From assembly GCA_000507305.1 (NCBI GenBank), contig DF239337.1, positions 47,082 through 111,081 on the forward strand: a DNA stretch of 64,000 nt, given 5' to 3'. The stretch comes from Breviolum minutum Mf 1.05b.01 (lineage: Eukaryota > Sar > Dinophyceae > Suessiales > Symbiodiniaceae). This document shows, one piece after another, positions 11,223-23,634 of this stretch (positions within the stretch are counted from its first letter, which is position 1; every line of letters begins with the position of its first letter). The position numbers and the translations under genes are program-made. Below the pieces are notes generated by a model, which saw only the letters and a program-made list of their open reading frames with translations, had not been told where the DNA came from and made no database searches.

Positions 11223-14200
11223 TCACATTCCACCAAATCTCACTAACATGCCTTGTAGCCAGTGAGCATTTTGGAGTAATTTGGGCTCTTGACTTCTGAT
11301 AGCTGTTTGCACCAGTTGGGACAAAAAGGGTGCTTGGCCCACATAAGCTGTGAGCTCTTGCTGAAAAACCAAAATCAAATCACCAACCACTCCTACAGCT
11401 GCCTTGATCACAGGCAGTTGTGAGGTTTGATCATCTGAGATCTCCTTCACTAACATCAGCACGGTATTCACATGCTCTTTGAACAAATGCAGCTTTCCAG
11501 ACTCTTTTAAACCATGGATGATCCCGGAATACGCTTCTAACACACCCTCACGCAAGAGGTTCAAGTATTCCACCCATTCTTCACCTAGGTCTGTTTCCGA
11601 ACAAAACTGAAAAAAGATTTCAGCTTGTCAAATTGGAACACAAATGAACAGTTGGACAGTTTGAACCTACAAAGTCTTCCTCCAACAAATGCAAGTTAGA
11701 ACTCATCTGAAATTTCAAAAAGCTTTTGAAGCAACAAGTTCGTCTAGTCATACCTAGTCACTGTCTGCTGGCCCATCTGCTAACCGGGTGGATGATGCTT
11801 CTCGAAGCATCTGCACCACTGGACCTAGGTACTTTTCGAAGTCACCGGTGATGGCCATAGCGATGTCACCAAAACAAGTCATCACCTGAGCTGCATAGAA
11901 ACAACTCTTTAAACTAAAATAGCTGAAAGTAAACTCCAATTAAATGCCACTCATTTTGTAAGTCAAAGATCAGGATTCCAAGAGGAAAACCACCAAAAAA
12001 ACATCAATTTTCCATCCGATCTGACTGCTTAGCTGTAAAAAAATCTGCCGCTTTCAGTGACTGCTGCTTTGATCTTCCGATCCACTGCGGGATTCTTCAA
12101 GTTGGTATAGAGAATCTCCAAAATCATGTCCTCGGGGAGGGTTGGGGTTGGGGTTCTTGAAACAAGTGTAAGCTTGGAAGCCTATTTTCAAAGGATGCAC
12201 TTAAATCATGTGACAATCTACCAGGTGTAGCCGTGTAGCCTTGGTTTGGGGGTTTATATTATGCCACTGCCACTTTTAGCAAAAGCAAACAACATAATTT
12301 CAAAAGACATGCGTTCTCTTGAAAACAGTTTGAACTGTACTGTATCTATCATTTATTTGCATCTCAATGCTGTGACTATGAGTAATACTATTTTAATCAA
12401 ATCTCCTTTGTGAAAAAGACTTCTATGTGTACGTACACGCATCATCACGCAATGCTTAACCATCAACCAACAAAAACCGAGATGAACACTCAAAAACTTC
12501 ACTGAATGCGCTGAGTGTCACAATAGCCTGCAATCCTTCCCTCAAGTGCAGTGCATAAATCTCCCACCATTCTTGTGGTTGTCAAACACACTTGAACCTC
12601 CTCATAATTTTGAAGGCCAACCCTTAAGTGTGGTGCGAAATGCGTCATGAAACGTTCAAAGCCCAAGCCCGCAGCATTCGCTAAAGCCACCACTAACAGT
12701 AAGGCTTCTTCGTGTAGGACTTGAGCACCTCCACGTACTTGTTGGTATGCTGAAATCACCTAGCAGGCAGGGTTCCTACAGGTTGCAGCAAAAACGAGGT
12801 CCTGCAGTGCCAACAATAAAGCATGGGTGTATGTATGTATTTACAGAATAGCATGCAAACAAACTATTTAAAAAACATCATTCCATTCCGACCAAATTAA
12901 TACAGTACAGTACACCCGAAATAGGGACATTACTGGGATCCCATAACCCCCGCTGCGTGTTGGGCCCAGCGCCATCACCGGGGCTGTTCAACATCTCCTT
13001 GAGAAAAAACGGGAACGAAAATTAACACCGGCCGCCTTCAATGCTTCTTCCATGATCTTATCCGCCAAGGGGGCAATTTGATCCCTCAAGCGGCTGACCA
13101 AACTGGTTAAGACCCCACAAATATAGCCTTGAAGTTCACATTCCTCACTTGAAGTCGCAATGGGGATGGCTGGGGTGAAAAAACACATACCATTAAAACA
13201 AACCCTTTCCTGAAAAATCTAGGCACTGAAGAAAATAGAATATCCTTTTTCAAAAATCATAATTTTTAACTTTCCAGGTCAATTTCATAAAATCTCCGTT
13301 GCAGTCAGGATGTTATTTTAATATCTTGCCAACATCTGCACCAAGAAACTCGATCCATTGATTTGTAGGATTCCTGCAAGTGTTTTAGCATCTCTTGGGT
13401 CAGGGCCTGCATATGACCCAAGCAATCATTGCCTGCTTTGCTCACCAAAACCTCACCGTTGTGTCATGGATCAAAACTAAATTTGCCGCAAATGCACCTG
13501 TGCAATCCCTGTCTTTTGTTTGGGGGGAGGGGTGGGCACTAGAAAAGCCAAAGGAATAAGTTCAAGTAGAACAGCTAACCAAAAGAAACATCAAAACAAT
13601 CTGCCAGGTGGTTGAGATCTCTCAGCAACACTCAAGGCGTTGTAGCCCGCCATCCGCAGTTGACGATCATCAGCGTCGGGACGGGACACCACTTCCAGCA
13701 ACGCCATGGCAATCGCCGTGAAGAACTCCGACAAAGGAGTCGTGTCTGGATAAGGCACCGAATGCTGTGCTTCCGCCAAGACCTCCCAAGAACTGTTTGA
13801 CCCGTAAAACCCAAGGCTAAACCGATATTCAATTCAGGTCAGTGGGTACACCCTATGCTAAACCACTACTGTAGGGTCAGTACCAGGAAAAAATCTTTGC
13901 TCAAAGCTTAATTCAGATTCATTTCACCAACAAACCAAAACGCGTATGTTGGTTCCAAATTGGATTTGTTTTTTAACATAAAACTCCTGGGGCAACAAAG
14001 AATATTGATTTGAACTCTTTCCAACAATGAGTAAACAGAAGTAAACATTGAAATCAAACGATATTCTACATTCTGAAAATCTGCTCCAAATTTGTTTTCC
14101 TATTCACTTTTATCTAGAAACTATGGATCATCATAACTCTTCACTGTTCAACATTTCCTGACATTTCTTGCGTTATTTTTCCAGATTTCATCCGATTTCG

Positions 14201-15727
14201 ACCTGGACATTCCAACATATGTTGGCCGAAACCCGTGGAACATCTCGAAGTTTCTCGCAGAGTAAGGGCATGAGTTGCTTCACCGGAACGATGGATGGAT
14301 GAAATTGAGCAATCCTTCCCAAAGTCCATGCAATGGTGTCACCTAGAGGCAACACAAGTTGATTTTTTTGAATGTTAGGCCAGGGTAGAACAATCCCATA
14401 CAACCCCCCGCGAAGATTAACAGCTCGAACCTGAAACTGATGGGCCTTGGAAGATGATGTTCCTTTTCCAGGGGTGAAAACTCTCGGGTTCCAGCCGTTC
14501 ATCTTCCGGGGTGTAGGATCCATATAGGTTTTGGTATATTTACCTACAATTACCATATAAAACAACCAAAAGCTAAATATACCATACATTGCCATACATA
14601 GATCCTATTCCCAAATATGCTCAATGTATAGTATATTTACCTACATTTACCCCCAAAACTACCCAAATGTAGGTAAATAGACCATACATTGGGCATCTAG
14701 GATTGGAATGGGAACATCGTGGTTCATAAGACCCTTTCCGGCTGCTTCTAGTCCAAGTTTCCGCTCGCTTTTGCAACAAAAAAACTTCCATATTTATTCA
14801 CCTAAAAAGGTGCTGCGGTTTTTCCTTCAAAATCAGATCATCCAAAATATCACCAATGTGATCGTCAGTCCAACATGTATCATTTTAAGGGTTCATCCCG
14901 GCTTATCCTTCCCGCAAAACTAGCTCCCCTATTTTACTTGCGAAGACCATACCACGCCCCTGGGATCGAATACCATCGAAGTCAGCTGGGTATCTGGGTG
15001 ATGTTTCAACCAGATCTGATGTCTTTGCCAAAGTCACGCACTGCTACACTGGGATCCTGTAAAGCCATCACCAAATGACTCAAGCTTTGTTCGACCATCG
15101 GTCTCATCCTGACAGCTGACTTGGTTTTTCGATGACCCGCAACACATTCATCGACGGCTCGTTTCTCTTGTATGAAGGATTGAACGTTTTGGGTGAAGAT
15201 GTAGTCAATGGTCAGTTGGGGATTTAGGTTTGGAGGTGTGCTGTTCTGTTTTGTCTGTTTTGGTGTTCTGTATGACTAAGGGATACCAAACGTACTTTCC
15301 GGTATACTGGCAAACTCCAAGTCATACAGGGTTTTTTCGGAAGAGCAACCACCCACTTGAACGACCAACTGATCATCATTTTGACAGATCTGAACCATAT
15401 TTTTTTGATTTCACACTCGCCCAAAAACAAACATAGGCCCATTCAAATGGTGCCTTTTAGGGCGGGAAGGCCTATTTTGAAAGGTTCTTTTGAAGTTGGT
15501 TTGCCTTGGCTTAAGGCCCCTGAAGCCCCAAAATTCAGTGCAAAAAGTTCAAGGGGTGAATCGTTGGTACATCATCATCACTCTAGTTCAGCTTCCAAAT
15601 GAACTGTTGTTGTTGTCGTCGCTGTTGAGGTGGTTGTTGTTGTCGTTGTTGTCGTTGTTGTGGTTGTTGTGGTTGTTGTTGTTGTTGTGGTTGTTGTTGT
15701 TGTGGTTGTTGTCGTTGTTGTGGTGGT

Positions 15728-15761
<34 letters not shown>

Positions 15762-15847
15762 GTGGTTGTTGTTGTTGTTGTTGTTGTGGTGGTGGTGGTG
15801 TGTTGTCGTTGTTGTGGTTGGTGTTGTTGTGGTTGGTGTTGTTCTCG

Positions 15848-15884
<37 letters not shown>

Positions 15885-15979
15885 GGTTGGTGTTGGTGTT
15901 GGTGTTGGTGTTGGTGTTGGTGTTGGTGTTGGTGTTGGTGTTGTTGTTGTTGTTGTTGCTTGCTTGCTTGCTTGCTTGT

Positions 15980-16023
<44 letters not shown>

Positions 16024-19000
16024 TTGTTTATTGAATTTGCGTCGGCTTTGAAGCAACTCGGCGGTCCAGTTGAGCCATCACTGAGAATCGGTCAACTGGT
16101 TGTTGGTGTTGATCTTTGAATTCCAAAGAACCAAACTCAACCACCAATTACTTACCCTCCAGGATATCCATACATATCCCACCAAACGGGAAAAGGAACA
16201 TCATCTTCAAAAGAGCTTTGGTAGGGGATATGTTAGTTCCCAGGAGGGTAATGAAGAAGTGATACCGATCTGCTGGCAGAAATCCAGCACCAGCTGTGTT
16301 ACATGAAAGCCTATGGAGGGATATATATATATATACTATTACATAATGTATAAAAACATATTCATGGACATTCTGAATAAATTGGTTCCATATTGACATG
16401 TGAGCCAGATTTTCTTTCCATCAACAGGAAGCATGCCAATAAACAAAGAAGGCCAACCAAAATATCACTTCCCACTGCAAAGTCAAGCATCTTTTCACTG
16501 GTAGGTCCCTCCATGATGGAACCATAAGCCAAGACTGCTGCTTCTCGATACTTCCAATCTTGATTGGTAAAATTGCCATTCCTGGGCCACTTGCCACTTG
16601 ACTTGTGAATCTGGGTGCACAATCGGGAGATGTTTAGCGAAATGAAATAGTGGCCAATTTGTGGTACCCAATTGGGTGTTAGGGAAGTCACAGTGAGTGG
16701 CAGCCACAAATGTCTCGAAGATTTCAGGTGGAATTCGAAAAGGCCAAGGGTCCTAAAACATTTGTTAAGGTTCCCGCTGAGGTACCATCCCAAAAACTAA
16801 CATAGCACCTGAAAATGGATGGTTGGAATACTAGTTTCCTTTTGGGATGGCCTATTTTCAGGGGCTATGTTAGTTTCTGGGAGGGTAATGAGAACAAAAA
16901 CATATGATGGATTATGTTTACAGTCTTTACTTACCCAATCTTATTCACACGTTAAAACTTGTTGGACTATCCGCAAATGGACAAAGGAATACTGTACTTT
17001 AAAAAATTCTACGGCCCAAGCTTCACAAATTGCAACACCAAATCCACACATGCATCTCCCACCACCTGCGCCACGAGCGCGAGACAGGTGCCTGCTGCCA
17101 TGGCCAAATTCCAGGTATCATCATCATCTTCAGATTGTCGTTTGGTCAAGGTCACCGTGAGCAAAGGCACCAAATGAGGCAACGCTTGTTGAATGAGATT
17201 CAATGAAACTCTGCCGCCAGCGGGCGGCACCCCGCTCTGTACCAAGTCCATCAGGTAGAGTTCCTGCCAAGATTTGTTTCCAAACATGTGGCAGTTAAGT
17301 AGAGAAGGAATTCCTTAGGGATAATGTCAATTATATAAATCAACCAAAGGCACCATGTTTGGACATGTCTGGTATCCTTTGGTGGTTAATCACCAGCTTT
17401 ACTTTTTTGGTTTCGTTTGGGCGGTATCGGTAGAATCCTTTGCCAAAAACCCTGGAAAAAACTATAGACTGTAATTTCAACATACATCTGGGCAATCCAT
17501 ATGTTTCACCACAACAAGCTCTGCAACTGTTACATTGGACATCTTAAAATGTGCACCATTAAATCATAGAACACCTGGCAATTAGAAGGGAGCTACACGC
17601 AACAAGTATCCCAAATCTTTAGCTATCTTCAGGGAACAAATTTCAGGATCTTTCACTAAATATTCTTCACATACATTTCCCAACATGGAGTCATTCCAGC
17701 TGAATTCTATTAAAGTCACCGTGATGCGTTGCCCTAACTTGGTGAGGGTCTGAGAAACCTCCACATCCGCCACAACAAGAAACATAACGCCTAAGCAAAA
17801 AAACACCTATTTACACCTCCAAAATTAACATAAATATAAACCAAATACAGTAATCACATGGAAAATTGTATCTCCTATGGCTATGTTTGATTCTATTTCC
17901 ACGTTCAATCTAGTGGAGGGAATTTCTTGTAAGCTATTGATTGGAGCCAGGGAGTTCCACAACATCCTCCAAAGGCTTTACTGATGTCTCCACTGAGTTG
18001 AATGATGGGTAAGTAGATCATAAGTGATAAGCCTGTCATCAAAGTTTTGTATGTTTTTGTTTAATATCGGCAATTAATTCCAATCCACCTTCTAAACAAC
18101 CTCCCTTCCAATTTAAAATTCCGTTGTGCTACTTTCCGTGATCCCGCCGCGTATTTCGTCACCCCATTCACCAGGGTTTTGGTGCCTCATCACAAATGGT
18201 GGACCAAAACTCCATCGCCGGAATGGCCACTTTTTCAGGAGCTGATTTGATGGTTTCCAGAGTCAATAAACCCAAGGTGTTCATGTAAGGTAGCAGAAAA
18301 TCCTCAGCATTCTGACAGGAAAACCCCGATTGGTTTAAGATGACTTCTGGGATTGCAACAAATGGAGGTAGTTTGAGCGTAGTTTTTTGGAGCTGAATAT
18401 CTGGGATGTTGAGATGACAGCATCAAAAAATGAACTGATTGAATTCAATCATTCAAACATTTTCATATTTTTGCAGTTATGTCTTCAGGAAATTGGGATA
18501 ATTGCAGCTTAGATCTTTAGTTCCCTGCCCTGACTTTCACCAGTGCCATCCAAAATTTACCGTTCATTCACCACGTCCAAGCATCATAGTACTCAGTGGC
18601 AATTTGCACTAAGCACTCAAAAGCTGCAATCTGTACTTCCGGAGCTGCTGAAAACATACAAGCATCGTTCATGACTGACATGATGACGTCGCGCTCAACT
18701 TGGTTCTTAAAGTTCTTCTTTGCAAGCACCACTGCATGATAGAAAGCTCTGGTTGCTTCCAGCTTTGTGTTTGGTTCAGGATCCCTCATGCCTTGAACTA
18801 CTGCAGTCAGAATATTGTTCGCAATATCATCTGTGATATTGCCGCCCTCCTCCTGAACTAGCACCAGTTCTTCACACAAGTAACCAAGGCATACCAATGA
18901 GATCTGACGTGGTGCATTGTCAGTATTCGTGACATGTTGCAAGAGCAACGGCACCAAACCGGGCCTCACTCGTCCATTGTTCGGGAAGATCCTACTTTCA

Positions 19001-22000
19001 TATTGACATAAATCTGGCAGATTCCCCTTACTAAACCACCATTTGGGGTGAGGTCGTGTGAGGTCGCTATAATTTGACCAGATAAATGGTTAGAACATGA
19101 GTTTCCTTTAAGAAAGGCCTTCGTTTAGGGCCGATGTCCGTTTCAGAAAGTGCAATAAGTACATTGGTTCTAAGAAGAAATCATCCCAAAACATAGCTGC
19201 CACACGAGGGTCGCCTAAAATACCGACTAAGAATCTAAAGGGTGATTTCAATACAATGCTATACCCCCCAGAAATTTAACGCAGATACCAAAAATGGCCA
19301 TATTTTGAAGGAGCCACCTTTTCCAAAACCATCATGTGGGGTATCATTTCGTTCGTTTTCCAGGGGTGTATATATTGATTTTTTACTGCCTCGACATGCC
19401 AATCCACCGAGATCCAACTCACACACGAACAAAAACACCACATTTGAAGGGAAGCTGCTTGTCATCATTTTTCGTGGCTATGCTAAATTTCCAGGGCGTA
19501 ATTTCCAAGAGATACCCTGGAAAAGTTAAGACTTAAAATGGATGAGAAGCATCCCAGATTGTAAACAAGCCATCATGTGTGAAGAAAAAAACGCATCTCA
19601 GTGAAAAATGAGTTGTTTCTTTTCCTAAGGTGGCTCCATGTTCCACTGAGCCAACGCTTAACATGGGGAGAACATAGACCCTAAGCGGAAATCCCATGTG
19701 CGCCACAAAATTGGTGGACAAGCAATCCCAAAATGCAAAGATTTAGGGCTCAATCAGCGTGATTCCTCCAGATTTCCCATGTTCAATTGCCAGAGTGTAA
19801 GTCAGTTTCGGTGACCGAGCTGATGTTGAAAGAAAGGGTGTTGCACTGCTAGTTTGGAATAGGATGGATAAAGTAACTTCCAACTTTTCCATGACTTCTT
19901 TAAATCCTATAGATAAGTATCCATGTTGAATTGCAGGGACGCATCCGTTTCATACTTAAAACTCTTACACCTCCCAAGTTTAACGTCGCCCCTGAAAATG
20001 GATGGTTGGGAGACTATTTTCCTTTCGGGTCCTGGTAACTTTTCAGGGGCGAGCTGTTAAACTTCAGGTGGGTTTTTAGAACAAATAAACATCAATTCCA
20101 CACCCGAAAACTAACATGGATACCCAAAACGATGGCTTCAAAAACATATTTCCTTTGAAACAAATGGCATCAAATGGCTATTTGTTGGTATTTCATGTTA
20201 GATTTCGGGGAGTTTTTCGTCCGTAAAATCATCAACCGACCAGCGAGAAACCACTCATTGGGTGGAATTTCAATGGCTCCAATCTTGGCTAAGACCTGTG
20301 CCGCGGCTTTTCCAACATCCACCTGTGGAAAAACCAAGGCCGTCGTCGTAGCCTCCTTCACCAAATTGCGCGAATTGGCTGGTAAAGCTACCTCAACAAG
20401 TTCGCAATCCCATGAATAGTATCCATGGGACGAACGGTATATCTACCTACATGAATGGTTGATTTTATGGTTTTCATGGAGGTAAAATACACAGTCACAT
20501 GGATGATATGGAAATGGATTTGCTTCAAAATGGTTGGAAAACAAGTTTTGAAAACGCACCCAAAGGTGACTTAGTGGTGTTTTACCATGGTAAATAGTAT
20601 AGTAAAGAGTAACATCACCTGACACTGTACACTAATTCAAAACATCAATGGATCTTTTTTCAAGGAAAGGGAGGTCAGTCAAATATGACAAATCGCCCAA
20701 GTGGTATGTTAAGTATCGTACGTGTTGCTTGATTGTTGTTGGGTTCGGGTTTTTCGCAATTCGTTGAAGGCTTGGTAGAATTGAAATGCACGTGGTATAT
20801 GCTGCCAACGTAAAGGGGCGGCGTGAATCATTACTTGCTACCCAGCCCACCTTTTCTCAGATCAAAGAAGTGAACCAAGGACCAAACAACACATTTCCAT
20901 GTATAAGACTGTATGATGGTAGGCACCTTTCCAACCAACATGTTTTGTCTTTGTTCCTTAAAGCAACACTCAAAACATGAATGTATGCATTTACATACAT
21001 TTACATACATTGTTTTATACATCCTCCCATCAGATTTGAATATTTTCATCAGCCATTAAGGCTTAAAAGGCTCCGGGTAAAGATCTAAAAAGCATTGCAA
21101 AACTATCTGTTGCATCCTGATGTTACAGCCGAACCCACACATGATGATTTGTATTATGTAAAAAACACTTTAAACACAAATATGCATATACATTTCACAC
21201 TCATATCAATCACCAAACCCAACCAAAACAATCACCAACTCACCTGTCCAAGTAATTATATAACTATCCCGAACAACAAAAAAAACAGCCAAATGCAGCT
21301 GGCTTTCCCATAATTTCCTACCAAGATACCCATCGTTGTTTGAGTTCCCGATCTCGCGTCAAATCCTTGGCAGCTAAGCCATTCTTCAACAAGAGTCCTG
21401 CGAGCTGACGCGCCACCACGGGCTTCTCAGCATTGGCTAACCTTGGGGCAGTTGGGTGGTAGAAAAGGGGGTAGAAAACCAAAAAAAACATGCACGGACA
21501 ACAAAAAAACAGGTAAAAAATGACCCGGATCCCCAAAAAAGGTGGATCAAATTACTGTAGGAACACAACTCTGAAGGTCACAGGTCAAATTGACCAAAAA
21601 CACAAACAAAAAAAACATCACATGGGAAATTGCTATGGTTGTGAGTTATGACAATTGTTTGCCCAATATTTTGGGACATCGGCTTGGTTGCATCATATGT
21701 GGGGCGGTGTTCTCAACTCCATCGCCTGGACCCTGGTACCTTCCAACCAGTAATCCATCATAGGGAAAATGCTGGGGGCCCTTGGGATGGTAACCTAGCT
21801 GTTTAACCCCGCCAAGGAGCCCTGTAAAAGGGGATATACCCAATAAATACCCACCATGTAAGTTGTAAATGGGGTTGATTATCAAGGGTACCGTCCAAAG
21901 GGTACCACCATTTTCCCTATGAATCTTCACTTCTTGGATGAAGTGAATCCCTTGCAGCTTATTGCTTCATGGCTGTGAACCCCACTTTCTTTGACTTTGT

Positions 22001-22222
22001 TACGTTAGATCATGAAAAAGCCAGGTGTCCAGCAACTTTCAGTGTACCGGTGACCGTTTGCCACTTTCACCATCTCTCTCTCTATTGGTGATCCAAGCCG
22101 ATGCAAGTCCACCAAAAATTATTCACAGTTTTTAAACTGGGATGATGCTTTTCGTGGTTTGCACATCCGTTCAAAAAAGACACACCACCACAACAAGCAT
22201 CATCACCACCATCACCACCACC

Positions 22223-22254
<32 letters not shown>

Positions 22255-22789
22255 CAACAACAACAACTCCCTTCAAGCAAAACCTGGAAAACATGTTGAC
22301 TCACCTGCTTTTTCCTAAACAGCCCGAGCAACTCTTGAGCCAAAGCTGTGAAGTACTGTTCCACATTTGCTGATTCCGCCTGTTTGATCTGAGCCTCTGC
22401 AGCAGCATTCCTCAGCTTGAAAACAAGGGAACAAATAAGAATAAATTGGAAGATCAAAACTGGGAGGTTTTAGCCCCAAGCAAAGCGCTTACTTCTGTGA
22501 CTCTATTCTCTATATTATATATATATGTATATGTAATCAACATTGTAAGAAAGCATTGATAGCAATTACTACTATAAGTTTTATTGTTCTGTGTGCAGTA
22601 AATCCTATGAGTCTGAGGAATCAAAATCCATATGCAAATGTATACATGTATTATTTACAATATAATATGTTCTTAATTGCTGGAAGTTCACCCAAGTGAT
22701 CATAAGCATGATGAACATAGAATCTTGCCGACTGTTGCTTCTGAAACGCTGGCAAGCGTGGCTGCACCCTTGGTCAAAAATACAACTTT
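11223..22789 (-). CDS. Importin subunit beta (karyopherin beta-1), 17 exons
   Basis: Nuclear import receptor built of HEAT repeats; it carries cargo (often through importin-alpha) across the nuclear pore and releases it on RanGTP. Exons in transcript order: 22733-22789, 22333-22415, 21330-21441, 20252-20391, 18586-18964, 18186-18302, 17022-17263, 16492-16581, 15038-15108, 14209-14342, 13630-13782, 13350-13451, 13027-13143, 12520-12759, 12062-12130, 11762-11885, 11223-11584. They join in one frame to 863 residues, close to the usual ~870. Family landmarks: LRNAAAEAQIKQAE and LANAEKPVVARQLAGLLLKN (N-terminal Ran-binding region), CLGYLCEEL, EFWSTICDEE, an acidic loop SEDDDDTWN, WTLGRI, ELQGYICG, QNYEEVQVC, CFGDIAMAI, GVLEAYSGI. 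It resembles plant importin-beta more than animal. The start codon must lie in an upstream exon that I could not find. Donors are 11 GT, 2 GC and 3 GA. Importin identity is certain; the boundaries of the first exon are the least sure. Confidence 0.93.
15602..16030. repeat. Compound microsatellite (TTG)n-(GGTGTT)n-(CTTG)n in an importin-beta intron
   Basis: A run of imperfect GTT/TTG triplets (15602-15883), then tandem GGTGTT hexamers (about 15884-15940), then CTTG tetramers (about 15958-16025). It lies in the intron between the importin exons at 15038-15108 and 16492-16581. Long open frames through it on both strands encode only homopolymer-like peptides and are not genes. Confidence 0.9.
16152..16251. 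mobile_element. Inverted-repeat element, family B, in an importin-beta intron
   Basis: TACCCTCCAGGATATCCATA at the left and GGATATGTTAGTTCCCAGG with GAGGGTA at the right, with the shared interior GGAACATCATCTTCAA. It lies in the same intron as the compound microsatellite. Confidence 0.75.
16785..16888. mobile_element. Inverted-repeat element, family C, in an importin-beta intron
   Basis: Ends CCCAAAAACTAACATAGC and its inverse GCTATGTTAGTTTCTGGG. Inside are GGATGGTTGG and TTTCAGGGGC, seen in other family C copies. It lies in the intron between importin exons 16492-16581 and 17022-17263. Confidence 0.7.
19968..20074. mobile_element. Inverted-repeat element, family C (GTTTAAC...GCCCCTGAA), in an importin-beta intron
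   Basis: Left end CACCTCCCAAGTTTAACGTC, right end GAGCTGTTAAACTTCAGGTG. Subterminal CGCCCCTGAAAA and TTTTCAGGGGCG are also inverted. It lies in the intron between importin exons 18586-18964 and 20252-20391. Confidence 0.75.
20102..20214. mobile_element. Inverted-repeat element, family D (CCGAAAACTAACATGGATAC)
   Basis: Begins CCGAAAACTAACATGGATAC and ends with the inverse GTATTTCATGTTAGATTTCG. It lies 28 bp from the preceding family C copy and just downstream, in transcript order, of importin exon 20252-20391. A related copy lies at 48271-48388. Confidence 0.65.
22195..22268. repeat. (CAC)n-(CAA)n microsatellite
   Basis: Perfect to near-perfect CAC triplets followed by CAA triplets, in the importin-beta intron between exons 21330-21441 and 22333-22415. 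Confidence 0.9.
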
Positions 22790-23634
22790 CTGAAGAAGTC
22801 ATCTTCTAAACATCATCGAATTCATTGGCCAAAATTCGTCTTTTTGGTGCATTTTTTGGTTGAGTAATGGATCAAACTGCTTTGAACCTCTTCACTTGTG
22901 GATTGACGCACACACCACCGTACTAAACAAACACATGAACAATTGCTGCTGGGTGGTTCCAGCTAGAATTAAAATAAGTGAGTCAAATAAGAAGTCTGCA
23001 AGTAGCTGGGAAAATCAAACATGTCTGTCAGAAACCATTATTTCTGTATGGACTAGTGGGTGTAATTTCATGTTGCTGTCTTCTGGGGAGACACTTACTT
23101 TTGATGGACAAAATAACCTACCCCTGGCACCGTTCAATTTGGAAACTACCCATTAATTGCGTAATTGTTTTGAGACATGTCCCATGCTGGATTTGTTTCA
23201 TCAAGGACATCCAAATACCACAAACCACACTGAGATTTTATATATTGAATCTATGAACCTATCACCTCGTGACCTCCGCTACACCTTGTAACCCCCACCA
23301 AAACCCAACCAGCATCACAGGCGAGATTCTTTCTTGGATCTTGTGTTGCTAGAAGTAGCTCCGTAAGACTCATCTCTGCTTTCGATGATTTCCAAGGAGT
23401 TTTCAGGCGCGCCCATTCACCAGTTTGCCCGGTGCGGTGTTTCGGCAGGGTCGTTTAAAGGTCAAAATCACCCCGGCGCTTCTGAAAAGTTGGTTGGCTC
23501 TTGAAGTTTTTGCTGTTTTGGTATGGGGCTAACAGTATGCATATTAGATCTGCAAAGACATTGATGTTCAAGTGAACTCTGATGTCACATTGGTGTAGAA
23601 GCTGTAACTGGATCTCTTTGACTGACTGGTCAAA
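22790..23634. other. Gap between importin-beta and the next minus-strand gene
   Basis: About 850 bases that should contain the missing first importin exon, promoter and 5' UTR if the importin transcript starts here. I found no convincing ATG-containing exon with a phase-0 donor, and no promoter motif I would defend. Confidence 0.4.

Noticed and set aside
15490..16119. Long open frames on both strands (poly-L/V/C/W or poly-Q/N/T/SK)
   Set aside because: They are translations of the compound TTG/GGTGTT/CTTG microsatellite in an importin intron.
17582..17806. Minus-strand frame (EVSQTLTKLGQRITVTLIEF) as another importin exon
   Set aside because: The exons on either side (18186-18302 and 17022-17263) join directly in frame with no missing importin segment, so this is probably intronic.
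18565..18585. GT donor (ACGTG|GTGAAT) for the importin exon 18586-18964, and the similar CCCTG|GTGAATG after 18186-18302
   Set aside because: Both put the next exon out of phase. The GA donor at 18585 and GC donor at 18185 restore frame and the expected importin spacing.
22303..22332. Consensus GTGAGT donor after the importin exon at 22333-22415
   Set aside because: It would be out of phase with the next exon, while GA|GTTGCT joins exactly into QELANAEKP, the conserved importin sequence.
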